A stretch of DNA of 64,000 nucleotides from a bacterium 1XD42-54 (GTDB taxonomy: Bacteria > Bacillota > Clostridia > Lachnospirales > Lachnospiraceae). The position numbers and the translations under genes were made by a program. The stretch spans positions 1-64,000 of the forward strand of contig RAZH01000003.1 in NCBI GenBank assembly GCA_003612585.1. The letters are read 5' to 3'. Below the pieces are notes generated by a model. That model was not told the DNA's origin, did not search any database, and saw only the letters and a program-made list of their open reading frames with translations. Below, one piece after another: positions 44,836-54,179 of this stretch (position 1 is its first letter; every line of letters begins with the position of its first letter).

Positions 44836-45207
44836 TTATATAAAAATAATTTCTCCGTTCACAATTTCCCTCGCACAAGCCCTTATATTATTTATTTTGC
44901 CTGTCCACTCTATGGCATTTTCTTCCTTTAGCCGTTCCGTTATGTCCTGTGCCTGTTTCATGCTCTCTATAAGCCTTTCAAAGCGTTCCTGCGCCTGCCT
45001 GTCAATGACGGCTAGATAGGAGTTCAGTCTGCCACTTGTGAGAAGATTGGTGTATGTAACCTTGTGGTACTGTTTCAGATAATCCTGATGCCGCTGTCCC
45101 CATGTGCCTATCGGCTGTTCTTCTTCGTTGGGTAATATTAAATCTGGAATAAGATACCCATTTTCTTCGTGATATGTGCCGCCTAACTGTTCAAATATTG
45201 ACTTCAT
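44836..45207 (-). CDS. tnpV: TnpV family transposon protein
   Basis: The 123-residue protein starts at ATG 45207 (AAAGGAG nine bases upstream). It has the TnpV pattern IFEQLGGTYHEENGYLIPDL, EEEQPIGTWGQRHQDYLKQYHK and a C-terminal LKEENAIEWTGKINNIRACAREIV. TnpV is found on Tn4451-class elements; its role is not known. This is the only copy in the window that looks intact. Confidence 0.88.
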   Translation of the reverse strand: MKSIFEQLGGTYHEENGYLIPDLILPNEEEQPIGTWGQRHQDYLKQYHKVTYTNLLTSGRLNSYLAVIDRQAQERFERLIESMKQAQDITERLKEENAIEWTGKINNIRACAREIVNGEIIFI

Positions 45208-45292
45208 ATGCAAAAACTCCTTTTCTGTATGGTTTGGTTTCTGCGGGGCATCTGCAAGCAATGTGTCAGCAGGCTGTATGTATATACTATCT

Positions 45293-45358
45293 TTAAGTTA
45301 AGTAATCCCCTTGCCTTTCGTATTTGCCACCCATTTCCTCAAATAATGATTTTGTCAT
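45293..45358 (-). pseudogene. tnpV 5' fragment
   Basis: A 21-residue frame, MTKSLFEEMGGKYERQGDYL then T and stop. It is the N-terminus of a second TnpV variant fused upstream of the intact copy, probably by deletion between two tnpV genes. Bases 45359-45608 hold nothing else that I recognise. Confidence 0.8.
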
Positions 45359-45608
45359 TTTCTATTTCCTCCAAATAAGATATTCACTCCACATATTTGT
45401 GTCTGCTGTCTTGAACACAATTTTTGAGTTTTGTCCTTATCTGGTTTCATACTTTGATAACTGATATATTCATTTGTTGTACGTTAATAAGGGTTTCGTG
45501 CTTGCATTTCAGGCAATATAGGGGAAAGTTTTTCAATTCGGCATCACCCGTATCTTTAACCTTGTTTTGCTTTGGCATATGGGGCATATTATCTATTCGG
45601 TATTCATG

Positions 45609-47339
45609 TTAAATACCCCAATCCCTGCTAATCATTTGCAGTTTTACCATATGCGGATAAATCCTGCCTGTGTTCATCAGTTTTTCCGGCGTTCCCTGTT
45701 CAGCAACAGAACCGTCTGAAAGAACAACCACTTTATCCGCACCGCTTACTGTACGCATACGGTGGGCGATAACAAGTACGGTCTTATCCTTTATCAGCCT
45801 TGATAAAGCAGCCTGTATCAATGTTTCGTTTTCCACATCAAGGCTTGCCGTTGCTTCATCAAGTAAGATGATAGGGGAATTTTTAAGGAAAGCGCGGGCG
45901 ATTGAAATTCTCTGCCTTTCCCCTCCGGACAGTTCGCAGCCATTTTCACCAATCATACTGTGATACCCGTCCGGGAGCTTTGCCGCAAATTCTTCACAAT
46001 TTGCCAGTCTTGCCGCTGCAATCACTTCTTCGTCGGTTGCGTCCTTTCTGCCTATTCTGATATTCTCCATGATTGTGTTGTTAAACAGCGTCACATCTTG
46101 AAATACGATAGAATAAAGCGACAACAAAGTTTCCGGCTCTATTTTCGATATATCCATACCGCCGACAGTGATTTTCCCCTTGCTTATATCCCAAAACCTC
46201 GCTGCAAGGCGTGATAGCGTAGTTTTGCCGCCGCCGGATGGTCCGACTAAGGCGGTAACTTCTCCCTGTTTCGCCGTAAAAGACACGTCTTTCAATACGG
46301 TTTCCCCGGTATTATAAGCAAATCCTACATGGTCGAATACAATATCATAGCCTTTATTTGTCAGCCTGTCTGTTCCTGTCTGGATAGGCTGGTCAAGGAT
46401 TTCATTCATACGGTTTATGTTCGTTTTGGTAGAGATTACCGCAGCAAGATTTTGCAATGCACCCTCAAGCGGGGCATACAGCCTTGAAGCTACAAGCAGA
46501 AACATAAAGAACAGCGGAATATCAATCTCCCCACGAATGAGCAGCGCAGAACCTACAAGCGCAACCGTAGCAATCCCAAACTTTAATATCAGCGTAGAGG
46601 AAACAACAAAAAGTGCCGTTCCAAGCTCTGTTATAATGTGACGCTTTTCCACATCATCAATTTTTTTGCCAAGCCCTTTCAGATAACTTTCTTCCGCATT
46701 ATTCGCCTTTAAGTCCTGCAAACTTTCGATACACTCCTGTACGCCGCTTTCAAGCGCGACATTTGCCGCTACGGATTTACGGTTGAAGTATTCCTGTATG
46801 CGGGCTGAAAAGAATGTGATTGTAAATGCAATCGGCAAAACCCAAACCGCCGCAAGAGCCATGCGCCAGTCATAAGCAAAAAGGCAGATTGCAATTAGCG
46901 TTGTTGAAATAAGGGAACCTGCCAAAGCGGGTACATAATGAGAAAATGCCGTTTCCAGTGTGGCACAATCGCTCATAATCGAATTTGTTAAATCGGCAAG
47001 GTCTTTTTTACCGAAAAAGGACAACGGGATTTTGCGCAACTGCTCGGCTAAGGAAATACGCCTTACTCCGCTTTCTACATAAGTCGCTAAATAAGTAGCA
47101 TTATATTGAAAACAAGTCACAATAAATATAAGCGCAAGGCAAACCAAAGCACCAACCGCATAAAAGAGGGCGCGGCTTCCATTGACGTTCCCATTCATGG
47201 TATCAATGACAAAATAATAGAGCAGCCCGACGGGAAGCATAAAGGATATATCCTGTGCAACACAAGCAATACAGCCTTTTATCAAATCGACAGCCCCCTG
47301 TCTTGATAACGCAAAACGTCTTTGCAATGTCTTAATCAT
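45609..47339 (-). CDS. ABC exporter half-transporter (ATPase plus membrane domain), second subunit
   Basis: The 576-residue protein has six N-terminal helices (about 20-300) and a nucleotide-binding domain with Walker A GPSGGGKTT, signature LSGGERQRISIARA and Walker B IILLDEATASLD. It starts with ATG overlapping the stop of the upstream half-transporter by four bases (ATGA), so a heterodimeric exporter is likely. Pairs like this with a TetR repressor export drugs or peptides. Confidence 0.93.
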   Translation of the reverse strand: MIKTLQRRFALSRQGAVDLIKGCIACVAQDISFMLPVGLLYYFVIDTMNGNVNGSRALFYAVGALVCLALIFIVTCFQYNATYLATYVESGVRRISLAEQLRKIPLSFFGKKDLADLTNSIMSDCATLETAFSHYVPALAGSLISTTLIAICLFAYDWRMALAAVWVLPIAFTITFFSARIQEYFNRKSVAANVALESGVQECIESLQDLKANNAEESYLKGLGKKIDDVEKRHIITELGTALFVVSSTLILKFGIATVALVGSALLIRGEIDIPLFFMFLLVASRLYAPLEGALQNLAAVISTKTNINRMNEILDQPIQTGTDRLTNKGYDIVFDHVGFAYNTGETVLKDVSFTAKQGEVTALVGPSGGGKTTLSRLAARFWDISKGKITVGGMDISKIEPETLLSLYSIVFQDVTLFNNTIMENIRIGRKDATDEEVIAAARLANCEEFAAKLPDGYHSMIGENGCELSGGERQRISIARAFLKNSPIILLDEATASLDVENETLIQAALSRLIKDKTVLVIAHRMRTVSGADKVVVLSDGSVAEQGTPEKLMNTGRIYPHMVKLQMISRDWGI

Positions 47340-49126
47340 GCGTTTACCTCCAATCCCTTATTTTCATTCAAAATCTTCCATTCTGCCGCTTCGGAATAAT
47401 TCTTCCACATTTTTGTAAATATGCCGTTTCTCTCTATCAGTCCGCTATGTGTGCCGCTTTCCACAACCTCACCGTCTTGCAGTACATAAATGCAATCTGC
47501 GTCTGTGATTGACGACAGCCTGTGTGCAATCATAATGACTGTTTTTCCCTTTGAGAGTGCAGATAAAGCCTGTTGTACGCGCACTTCATTGTCGGGGTCG
47601 GCAAATGCGGTCGCCTCATCAAGAATTAGGATAGGTGCATTTTTTAAAATTGCGCGGGCAATCGATATTCTTTGCTGTTCACCGCCGGACAGGTACACAC
47701 CTTTCGTGCCGACAACTGTATCTATGCCATTTGGTAATTTTTCGATAATATCCAAGCACTGTGCAGCTTCCAGTGCATGGGCGATTTCTTCGCGTGTAGC
47801 GTTAGGCTTTGCCATACAAATATTTTCCAATATGGACGTTTTGATAAGGCAGCTGTTCTGAAATACAAAAGATACCTTATTCATCAATGTTTCTTTCGGA
47901 ATGTCGCGTATGTCGATATTCCCTATCAGTACGCGCCCTTTTTGCGGGTCAAAAAATCTTGTGACGATATTTGCAAGCGTTGTCTTACCGCCGCCAGACG
48001 CTCCTACCAATGCGACCGTCTGCCCCGGCTTTATGGAAAGAGATACATCATTGAGCGCGTTTTTCTCTCCGTCATAGCTGTAACTAACGTGTTCCAATGT
48101 AATTCCATTATTTTCAGGAATATTATTCACGCTGCTTTCAGACAATGGTTTTTCGTTCAACACTTCATCAATCCTGTTAATTGCGTCGCCTACAATCATT
48201 GCGTCCTCGCTCATAAACATAATTTTTGTGAGCGTCGTACCAATGACGGGCGTAATCACAATATAGAAGATAAAGTTTAACAGAAGTTCATTTGTTACGC
48301 CGCCCCTTGTAAAGAGAATACCTCCGGCAATCAGAAACGCGAATACGCCGTTAATTGCCGTTGTATAGAACATCATAGGCAGACGCAGCCCCTTTGTGTA
48401 TGCGATTACCCAGGTTTCGTAATTGTCTATCGCGTCTTTGAAGCGTTTGAAAGAAAAGATTGTCTGCCCGAAAGTCTTTACTACGGGTACGCCCCGCACA
48501 TATTCAACGGCTTCATTTGACATATCAGCAAGCGCGTTTTGATATTGCTCCATTCGCTTTTCCATGTCTTTCCCGGTCATTTTCATCATAATCAGAAAAC
48601 CAAGCACAACGGGAACAAGGCTTAAAAGCCCTAACCGCCAGTCAAAGGCAAGCAACAGGAAAAGCAGACCTATGGGGGTGGCAATCGCCCCTGCTTTGTC
48701 GGGAAGCCTATGTGCAAGATACGTTTCCGTAGCGGCACTGGAACTATTTACGATTCTCCGCAGCTTTCCGCTTCCATACTTTTCCGTTACTCCAAGCGGC
48801 AAGGCTGTAATATGACGCATAAGTTCTTTTCGGATATTTGCGGCAACCCGGAACGCGCTCATGTGCGAACACATCAAAGCGGCTATATAGACAACAATAG
48901 AGATAACCGCAAACAATACGGCAGACCAGCCGTAGCTTGTGACATTCCCTGCTTCCACGAAGTCCGGGGAAACTTCCAGTATGTCGTGAATGATACGCCA
49001 TATATACCAAAAAGGTACAAGAGAAAGCAGCGCACTCATTACGGACAGTACCCAAGAAAGATAGGTCAATATTCTATGTCCTCCGGCATAGCCCATCAAT
49101 CTTGATAGATTTGACTGTTTTTGCAT
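47336..49126 (-). CDS. ABC exporter half-transporter, first subunit
   Basis: The 596-residue protein starts at ATG 49126 after AAGGAGGTTTTTTCA. Six helices come first. Its nucleotide-binding domain has Walker A GASGGGKTT, signature LSGGEQQRISIARA and Walker B ILILDEATAFAD. The residue after Walker B is Ala-Phe-Ala-Asp rather than Thr-Ser-Leu-Asp, a change seen in heterodimeric exporters and iron-siderophore-type pairs. An operator-like palindrome lies upstream, next to the TetR gene. Confidence 0.93.
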   Translation of the reverse strand: MQKQSNLSRLMGYAGGHRILTYLSWVLSVMSALLSLVPFWYIWRIIHDILEVSPDFVEAGNVTSYGWSAVLFAVISIVVYIAALMCSHMSAFRVAANIRKELMRHITALPLGVTEKYGSGKLRRIVNSSSAATETYLAHRLPDKAGAIATPIGLLFLLLAFDWRLGLLSLVPVVLGFLIMMKMTGKDMEKRMEQYQNALADMSNEAVEYVRGVPVVKTFGQTIFSFKRFKDAIDNYETWVIAYTKGLRLPMMFYTTAINGVFAFLIAGGILFTRGGVTNELLLNFIFYIVITPVIGTTLTKIMFMSEDAMIVGDAINRIDEVLNEKPLSESSVNNIPENNGITLEHVSYSYDGEKNALNDVSLSIKPGQTVALVGASGGGKTTLANIVTRFFDPQKGRVLIGNIDIRDIPKETLMNKVSFVFQNSCLIKTSILENICMAKPNATREEIAHALEAAQCLDIIEKLPNGIDTVVGTKGVYLSGGEQQRISIARAILKNAPILILDEATAFADPDNEVRVQQALSALSKGKTVIMIAHRLSSITDADCIYVLQDGEVVESGTHSGLIERNGIFTKMWKNYSEAAEWKILNENKGLEVNA

Positions 49127-49217
49127 TGAAAAAACCTCCTTAAAAATGTTTTTATGATATGAGAACAAAATAGCTGCCCTCAAATATCCGTATTTTGGTT
49201 AGTAATATCTTTTAAAA

Positions 49218-49233
49218 GTTAGTTATAGCTAAC
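49218..49233. promoter_or_regulatory. Palindromic operator candidate for TetR
   Basis: GTTAGTTATAGCTAAC is a near-perfect palindrome with GTTAG/CTAAC arms, 92 bases upstream of the exporter start and just behind the TetR gene. A second GTTAGTAATA half-like element lies at 49197. A GGGCAGATTGCCC stem at 49248 may end the tetR transcript. Confidence 0.55.
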
Positions 49234-49296
49234 TCATGTGTAAAAATGATAGGGCAGATTGCCCTTACAAATTTTTTGTAATCGAAATTGTTCGAT

Positions 49297-49917
49297 TTAT
49301 GATTGCCCCATAATTTTCATCCACCCGGCAGTATAGAAAGCTCTCATTTCTTTCAAATAATGCTTTGCTTCTTCAAGTGGCATTTCATGTATAATCAACT
49401 CAAAAAAAGTATTAAACATTCCTGTAATCAAGATATGCTCTAACCGTTCATCAATGGGCGGCGCAGGTCTGCCTAACTTTTCAAGAACCGCTAAATAATC
49501 ATGTGTGCCCTTTGTTTCTATTTCTACCATTTCATCAATCAATTTTGAAAAACGCGTTCCCTCCGAACAACAAAGTATAAGCTTAAATTCATTCAAGTGT
49601 TCATAGGCATACAAAAGCATTTCATACATACACTCGCCGGAAGTAGAGGTAAGATTGCCGGGTTGTTCCTCTGGCGGGATTTCTGCAAATTCTTTTTGGG
49701 CTTTGCAAAAGCGTTTCAGTAAAAAGTTGTAGTGTTCGCCTACCAGTGCTTCAAATAAATCTTCTTTACTGTCATAGTAGCCATAAAACGCGCCTGTCGT
49801 TACGCCCGCCGTTTTGACAATATTCCGCAAGGAAGCAGACTTATAGCCTTTTTCAAGAAATTCCTGCATAGCGGCTGAAAGGATTAAGTGTAGTGTTGTC
49901 TGTTCTGCTTCGCTCAT
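49297..49917 (-). CDS. TetR family regulator
   Basis: The 206-residue protein starts at ATG 49917 after GGGGGGTGGG. The N-terminal helix-turn-helix reads SLRNIVKTAGVTTGAFYGYYDSKEDLFEALV. The ligand-binding part is all-helical with no obvious relatives. It is the first gene before the two ABC half-transporters and probably represses them through the palindrome at 49218-49233. Confidence 0.92.
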   Translation of the reverse strand: MSEAEQTTLHLILSAAMQEFLEKGYKSASLRNIVKTAGVTTGAFYGYYDSKEDLFEALVGEHYNFLLKRFCKAQKEFAEIPPEEQPGNLTSTSGECMYEMLLYAYEHLNEFKLILCCSEGTRFSKLIDEMVEIETKGTHDYLAVLEKLGRPAPPIDERLEHILITGMFNTFFELIIHEMPLEEAKHYLKEMRAFYTAGWMKIMGQS

Positions 49918-50083
49918 TATCCCACCCCCCGTCTGTAACACTGTTATATATCGCCGTTATATGATACTTCAAATCAGAGAATTTGTCAATGGCTCAAAAA
50001 ATTTTGCTGTTTTTTTTCTATGGCATTGGCATTTCCCAAACTTTACCGTATTAAAAAATAAGGAAAACTTTTCCATTCTGTTC

Positions 50084-50713
50084 TCATAACTGTTCTAGCT
50101 TGCCTTTCTTCAATCGAAAAACCATATCAGCTTGCTTTGCAAGGTCATTAGAATGAGTAACAATAATGACGCACTTATTCATCTGATGGGCACAATTTTT
50201 TAAAACTTCTGTTATTTCAGCAGCAGTATCCTCGTCCAAATTTCCTGTCGGTTCGTCAGCTAAAATAATAGGTGTGTCCGATGCCAATGTACGAGCGATT
50301 GCAACACGCTGCTGCTGTCCGCCTGATAATTTCATTACATTGCGTTTCGCTTCATCTTCAGTTAATCCAAGTTGTTTTAACACGAAAAGGGCATTCTGCT
50401 TTGCGGTCAGCTTTACATTTTCAACAGGTGTCATATAGTCAATGAGATTGTAACTTTGAAATATAAGTGAAACATGATTGCGTCTATGATATTCAAGTGT
50501 ATGCTCTGAAATATCCACACCATCAAATATAATTTCACCTTTTTGCGGAACATCCAGCCCGCCAAGCAGTGATAACAAAGTAGTCTTTCCAGAGCCAGAC
50601 ACTCCCAGTATGGCATACATTTTTCCTGTTTCAAACACGGCATTTACCGCTGTCAATATTCTTTTGCTTTTGTCATAAGAGTAAGATACATCTTTAATTT
50701 CAAATACAGACAT
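50084..50713 (-). CDS. ABC transporter ATPase (MacB/Vex/BceA-like)
   Basis: The 209-residue ATPase has Walker A GVSGSGKTT, Q-loop IFQSYNLIDYMT, signature LSGGQQQRVAIARTLA, Walker B PIILADEPTGNLD and an H-loop VTHSNDLA. This subgroup (LolD/MacB/FtsE/Vex2) pairs with FtsX-type permeases, here the gene directly upstream. Such modules act as mechanotransmission or peptide-resistance pumps. Confidence 0.93.
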   Translation of the reverse strand: MSVFEIKDVSYSYDKSKRILTAVNAVFETGKMYAILGVSGSGKTTLLSLLGGLDVPQKGEIIFDGVDISEHTLEYHRRNHVSLIFQSYNLIDYMTPVENVKLTAKQNALFVLKQLGLTEDEAKRNVMKLSGGQQQRVAIARTLASDTPIILADEPTGNLDEDTAAEITEVLKNCAHQMNKCVIIVTHSNDLAKQADMVFRLKKGKLEQL

Positions 50714-50731
50714 TTGTAAAAACTCCTTTCT

Positions 50732-52192
50732 TTAACTCATTTTTGATAAAATTTCTCTTGGCTTCAAACGCATTACCGTACCTGATGAGAGAATCACGGA
50801 AACCGTAATTATTGCAAAACCAATCAGATATAGCTGCAACATATCGAGAATATCAACTGAAATGTGGATTTGCTCTGTTTCCGCAATATCAACTGATACC
50901 TCTGCTTCGGGCGGCATTATGTTCTGTTCATCATTTTGTGGTGTAGAAATCTCACTATCATCCTTTATTGTGACTTGAGCATCATCCAACGAAAGACCAT
51001 AATCGTCCTTTATGTCCCAAACTACATCTTTATCATTGCTTAAATTTTCTCCACTTGACGGACTTTCAATAAGTTTGTTTGCCAGTTGATTTGCAACCGC
51101 ATTACCCATAAAGAAAGATAAACCAAAAGCGATTACGGCAATCATAAAAACTTCTGCCAGATATTGACTGACGATTTTACCTTTTCCAATGCCGAGAGAA
51201 AGGAATACCCCTGTTTCATGGATGCGACTTCTTCCCCACATGGTAAGTATTAAGGCAAGAATTATTCCGCTGACCAATGCAATAACCAAAATAATTGATG
51301 TAACCAAGGATTGTAGCTTTTCAAGTGGAGCAGCAGCATCTTGATACTCTGTATTGTCGGTAGTAAGTGTAAACGCCTGCCAATCAATTTCAGAATTTCC
51401 CCTTATTTCTTTCACAATTTTTTCAAGGTTTGCGGGGTCATCGACCAAAAACTTTGCCGAAACAAAGCCTACGGGTGTATCTCTGAAAAGTTCTTGCAAC
51501 GTATAGTAATCGACAAAAATCTGATTTTCTATTTTTTCGTAGGTAGCGATATTTTCAAATGTAGAGTCAGGTTTAAGGATTTCATAAAATCCGATAATTT
51601 TTATTTCAACTTTACAATCCGCTGTTATCGAAAAGGTGTCTCCGATTTTCAAGCCGTTTTTATCTGCTAATTCTTTGCTTATTATGGCTGAATACTTTTC
51701 GGCGTTCGTAATATGCTTTCCCTCAATTAGTTGTAATTTCTGTGATGTAAAAAAAGCATTGGTTTCACTTGAATAAACAGTTCTTGCGTATGCGGAATCA
51801 TTTAATTCGCCTTTTAACGGGACATTTCCCTTAAATATTTCAAGATTAGGATGAACATTGCTTTGCGTGTCTGCATCACAACTTTTTATACCGTCCATCT
51901 GCAAAATTAAATCAATCATTTCCTGTGTCAAAGGACGCTCCGTGTATAATGTCACGCCACCCTCATCATCATTGATTGTCTTAAAATATGGGTTACTTTC
52001 AGAAAATTCGGGCAATAGTTCAAATGTTCCTCCCATTGTTTGCCGCAGCTTTTTCTGTTCTAACCGTGCAGCCCTTTCAATCGAAATTCCAGACAGCACA
52101 AAGGTTGCCATAATAAGAAGGACGAAAAAAAGCAATATACTTTTTCCCTTTTTTCTTGTGACGTATAAAAATGCTCTCTTAATTGTACTCAT
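50732..52192 (-). CDS. FtsX-type ABC permease (Vex/MacB-like)
   Basis: The 486-residue protein has one N-terminal transmembrane helix (about 15-37), a large extracytoplasmic domain (about 40-290, MacB_PCD-like) and three C-terminal helices. A polar insertion (about 380-450) rich in Ser/Asp/Glu separates the last two helices and is longer than in most relatives. The ATG follows CGGAGGTAATAGA. It lies downstream of a promoter with three 11-bp direct repeats that also occur before the response regulator gene, so it is probably induced by that system. Confidence 0.88.
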   Translation of the reverse strand: MSTIKRAFLYVTRKKGKSILLFFVLLIMATFVLSGISIERAARLEQKKLRQTMGGTFELLPEFSESNPYFKTINDDEGGVTLYTERPLTQEMIDLILQMDGIKSCDADTQSNVHPNLEIFKGNVPLKGELNDSAYARTVYSSETNAFFTSQKLQLIEGKHITNAEKYSAIISKELADKNGLKIGDTFSITADCKVEIKIIGFYEILKPDSTFENIATYEKIENQIFVDYYTLQELFRDTPVGFVSAKFLVDDPANLEKIVKEIRGNSEIDWQAFTLTTDNTEYQDAAAPLEKLQSLVTSIILVIALVSGIILALILTMWGRSRIHETGVFLSLGIGKGKIVSQYLAEVFMIAVIAFGLSFFMGNAVANQLANKLIESPSSGENLSNDKDVVWDIKDDYGLSLDDAQVTIKDDSEISTPQNDEQNIMPPEAEVSVDIAETEQIHISVDILDMLQLYLIGFAIITVSVILSSGTVMRLKPREILSKMS

Positions 52193-52234
52193 TCTATTAC
52201 CTCCGTTTTCTGGTGTTAATTTTAGTGAACGGCT

Positions 52235-52278
52235 ATATCATAATCTCCCAATATGGAACCAGTATGAAATGTGTGTGA
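52235..52278 (-). promoter_or_regulatory. Activator-type promoter of the permease-ATPase operon
   Basis: On the minus strand TTTCACACACA, TTTCATACTGG and TTCCATATTGG follow each other with an exact 11-base period (52278-52246). Five bases later comes the -10 box TATGAT (52240-52235). There is no -35 consensus. This is the layout for OmpR-family activation. Confidence 0.65.
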
Positions 52279-52297
52279 AATTCAAAAGTTCTTTAAT

Positions 52298-52327
52298 CAA
52301 AAAAGCTCCCCGACTGTTGGAGAGCTT
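52298..52327 (-). terminator. Terminator after the histidine kinase gene
   Basis: AAGCTCTCC pairs with GGGGAGCTT and is followed by TTTTTT on the minus strand, so the regulatory pair and the ABC genes are separate transcripts. Confidence 0.85.
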
Positions 52328-52342
52328 CTTCAGCGTGATAGG

Positions 52343-53461
52343 CTATTTTAAATTGATAATAAATCTCATTCCTTGTGGATGTTTCATGGGAATAAATGAA
52401 TATGAAATATCCATTGCATGAAACAAAGTTGCGACAATGTAAAGTCCAAGCCCATTTCCGCCATTATCACGGTTTCGGGAAAAATCTGGACGATAAAACG
52501 GCTCAAATAAATGTCGTAATATTTCATCAGAAATAGGCTGACATTCGTTTTCTATAATAAGATTTTTTTCATCAAAATATACATAAATTGTTTTGCCTGT
52601 TTCTGTATATGCTACCGCATTGGAAAGAATATTGGAAATAGCTTTTTCAAACAAATGCTGTGGCAAAACTGCCGAAAAATCATCAAACAATTCCAGTTTA
52701 AATATAATACCCTTCGCCTTTGCAATCAACATATATGGTTCGCATAAAGCAGAAACCACTTCTGATAAATTAGTTTGTACCGCTGTTTCCTTTTCGGATG
52801 ATATGCTTAGCCTTGAGGTTTCAAGAATATCATGTATCATATCAGCAAGATATTCCGTCATTTCTTTACATTCTGGCAAGTAAATATCATAGTCTTTATA
52901 TTTCCCAATACCGAGTATCATATTTTCTAAAGTAGCATTTAAAGCCGTAACAGGCGTTTTTAATTCGTGCGAAGCAATCCGCAAAAAATCAACTTTTGAT
53001 TTTTCACTTTCGCTTACATATTGTTTTTCAACTTCAAGATTATGAATTGCTGACAGCAGGCTTTGATACAAATAGTTTATGTTATCTGCCAACGCACCGA
53101 TTTCATCTTTTGAGCTAATAGTACAGACAGCATTTTTCTCCATTTGTGCCATTTGTTTTGTTGCCATATTGATGTGCTTAATTGGAACAGTTATTTTTCT
53201 GGAAAACCAAAAAGAGCAACCTATGGAAATAATAATACAGCAAACAAGAGATACCGGCAGGGCATCTACGATTGTCTGCTTAACATAAGGTGCTACATTA
53301 ACATCTGTGCTGAAAGATATTTGCTCACTTGCCTTAATCGTAACATCCATAATTTCGTGTGGAATAAATAAGTAAAGCAAAAGATGGGCAACTCCAACAA
53401 CAAAGAGCATCAATCCTAATGTATATATAAAAGTCTTTGGAAATATCTTTATTCTCTTCAT
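52343..53461 (-). CDS. Sensor histidine kinase
   Basis: A 372-residue membrane kinase. Two transmembrane helices (about 10-30 and 70-92) bracket a short extracytoplasmic loop. A HAMP segment follows, then HisKA with the phospho-accepting His in SHELKTPVTALNATLE (about 168), and a HATPase_c domain with N box ISNILSNAVAYTETGK and G box NGLGLYIV. The start overlaps the regulator stop as ATGA. The small outer loop suggests that it senses through the ABC permease, as BceS or VncS do. Confidence 0.93.
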   Translation of the reverse strand: MKRIKIFPKTFIYTLGLMLFVVGVAHLLLYLFIPHEIMDVTIKASEQISFSTDVNVAPYVKQTIVDALPVSLVCCIIISIGCSFWFSRKITVPIKHINMATKQMAQMEKNAVCTISSKDEIGALADNINYLYQSLLSAIHNLEVEKQYVSESEKSKVDFLRIASHELKTPVTALNATLENMILGIGKYKDYDIYLPECKEMTEYLADMIHDILETSRLSISSEKETAVQTNLSEVVSALCEPYMLIAKAKGIIFKLELFDDFSAVLPQHLFEKAISNILSNAVAYTETGKTIYVYFDEKNLIIENECQPISDEILRHLFEPFYRPDFSRNRDNGGNGLGLYIVATLFHAMDISYSFIPMKHPQGMRFIINLK

Positions 53462-54123
53462 GTATTCACCTCATACTTGTAACCTATACCTTTAACAGTA
53501 ACTATACATTCAAGCCGTAGTTTCTTTCGCAAATTTTTAATATAAGTATCTATTGTCCTGTCGATAATAGGATAACTGTCGCCCCATAAATCATCAAGTA
53601 TTTGGGTACGGGTAAGAACCAGTCCTTTATGTTCCACAAGTAACTTTAGCAAATCAATTTCTTTTGGAGTAATATCAATTTTTCCATTACTATCCTTTGC
53701 AGAATAGCCAGAAAAATCCACAATTACATCACCAAATGCTATTGTATTAGGCAGTATCCCTTTTCCGCTTCTTCTTAAAAGAGCTGTGATACGCCGCCCC
53801 AATAAAACCATAGAAAAAGGCTTTGTGATATAGTCATCTGCTTGTTCATCAAAACTTGTAACTTGTGTATATTCATCTTCAATCGCTGTTAGCATAAGTA
53901 TAGGAATAGAGCTTTTTTGCCTTATTTCATGTAAAACGGAAAGCCCCGATATTTTAGGGAGCATAATATCAAGCACAATTAAGTCTATATTGTATTCATC
54001 AAAAGATTGTAATGCAGCAGCACCATCATACGCTGATATTAGCATATGTCCTGCTGATTTTAGATACTCGCATATTGCTTCGTTTGTTTTTCGGTCATCT
54101 TCAACAATGAGTAATGTAGCCAT
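53458..54123 (-). CDS. OmpR-family response regulator
   Basis: The 221-residue protein starts at ATG 54123 after AGAGGTGATTTAT. The receiver domain has DD near residue 9, the phospho-accepting Asp in DLIVLDIMLPKISG and Lys in DDYITKPFS. A winged-helix Trans_reg_C domain ends with TVKGIGYKYEV. With the kinase it forms a two-component system. Shared 11-bp repeats before its own gene and before the permease suggest autoregulation and activation of the ABC pair. Confidence 0.94.
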   Translation of the reverse strand: MATLLIVEDDRKTNEAICEYLKSAGHMLISAYDGAAALQSFDEYNIDLIVLDIMLPKISGLSVLHEIRQKSSIPILMLTAIEDEYTQVTSFDEQADDYITKPFSMVLLGRRITALLRRSGKGILPNTIAFGDVIVDFSGYSAKDSNGKIDITPKEIDLLKLLVEHKGLVLTRTQILDDLWGDSYPIIDRTIDTYIKNLRKKLRLECIVTVKGIGYKYEVNT

Positions 54124-54146
54124 ATAAATCACCTCTGTTTAAGCAT

Positions 54147-54174
54147 ATCATACCAATGTGGAATGGGTGTGAAA
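54147..54174 (-). promoter_or_regulatory. Activator-type promoter of the two-component operon
   Basis: On the minus strand TTTCACACCCA and TTCCACATTGG (54174-54153, 11-base period) directly precede the -10 box TATGAT (54152-54147), about 24 bases before the regulator start. It matches the site at 52235-52278. Confidence 0.6.
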
Positions 54175-54179
54175 TTGTT

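Noticed and set aside
45359-45608. Possible small gene between the tnpV stub and the ABC exporter gene
   Set aside because: Frames are short, without ribosome-binding sites, and show no recognisable protein.
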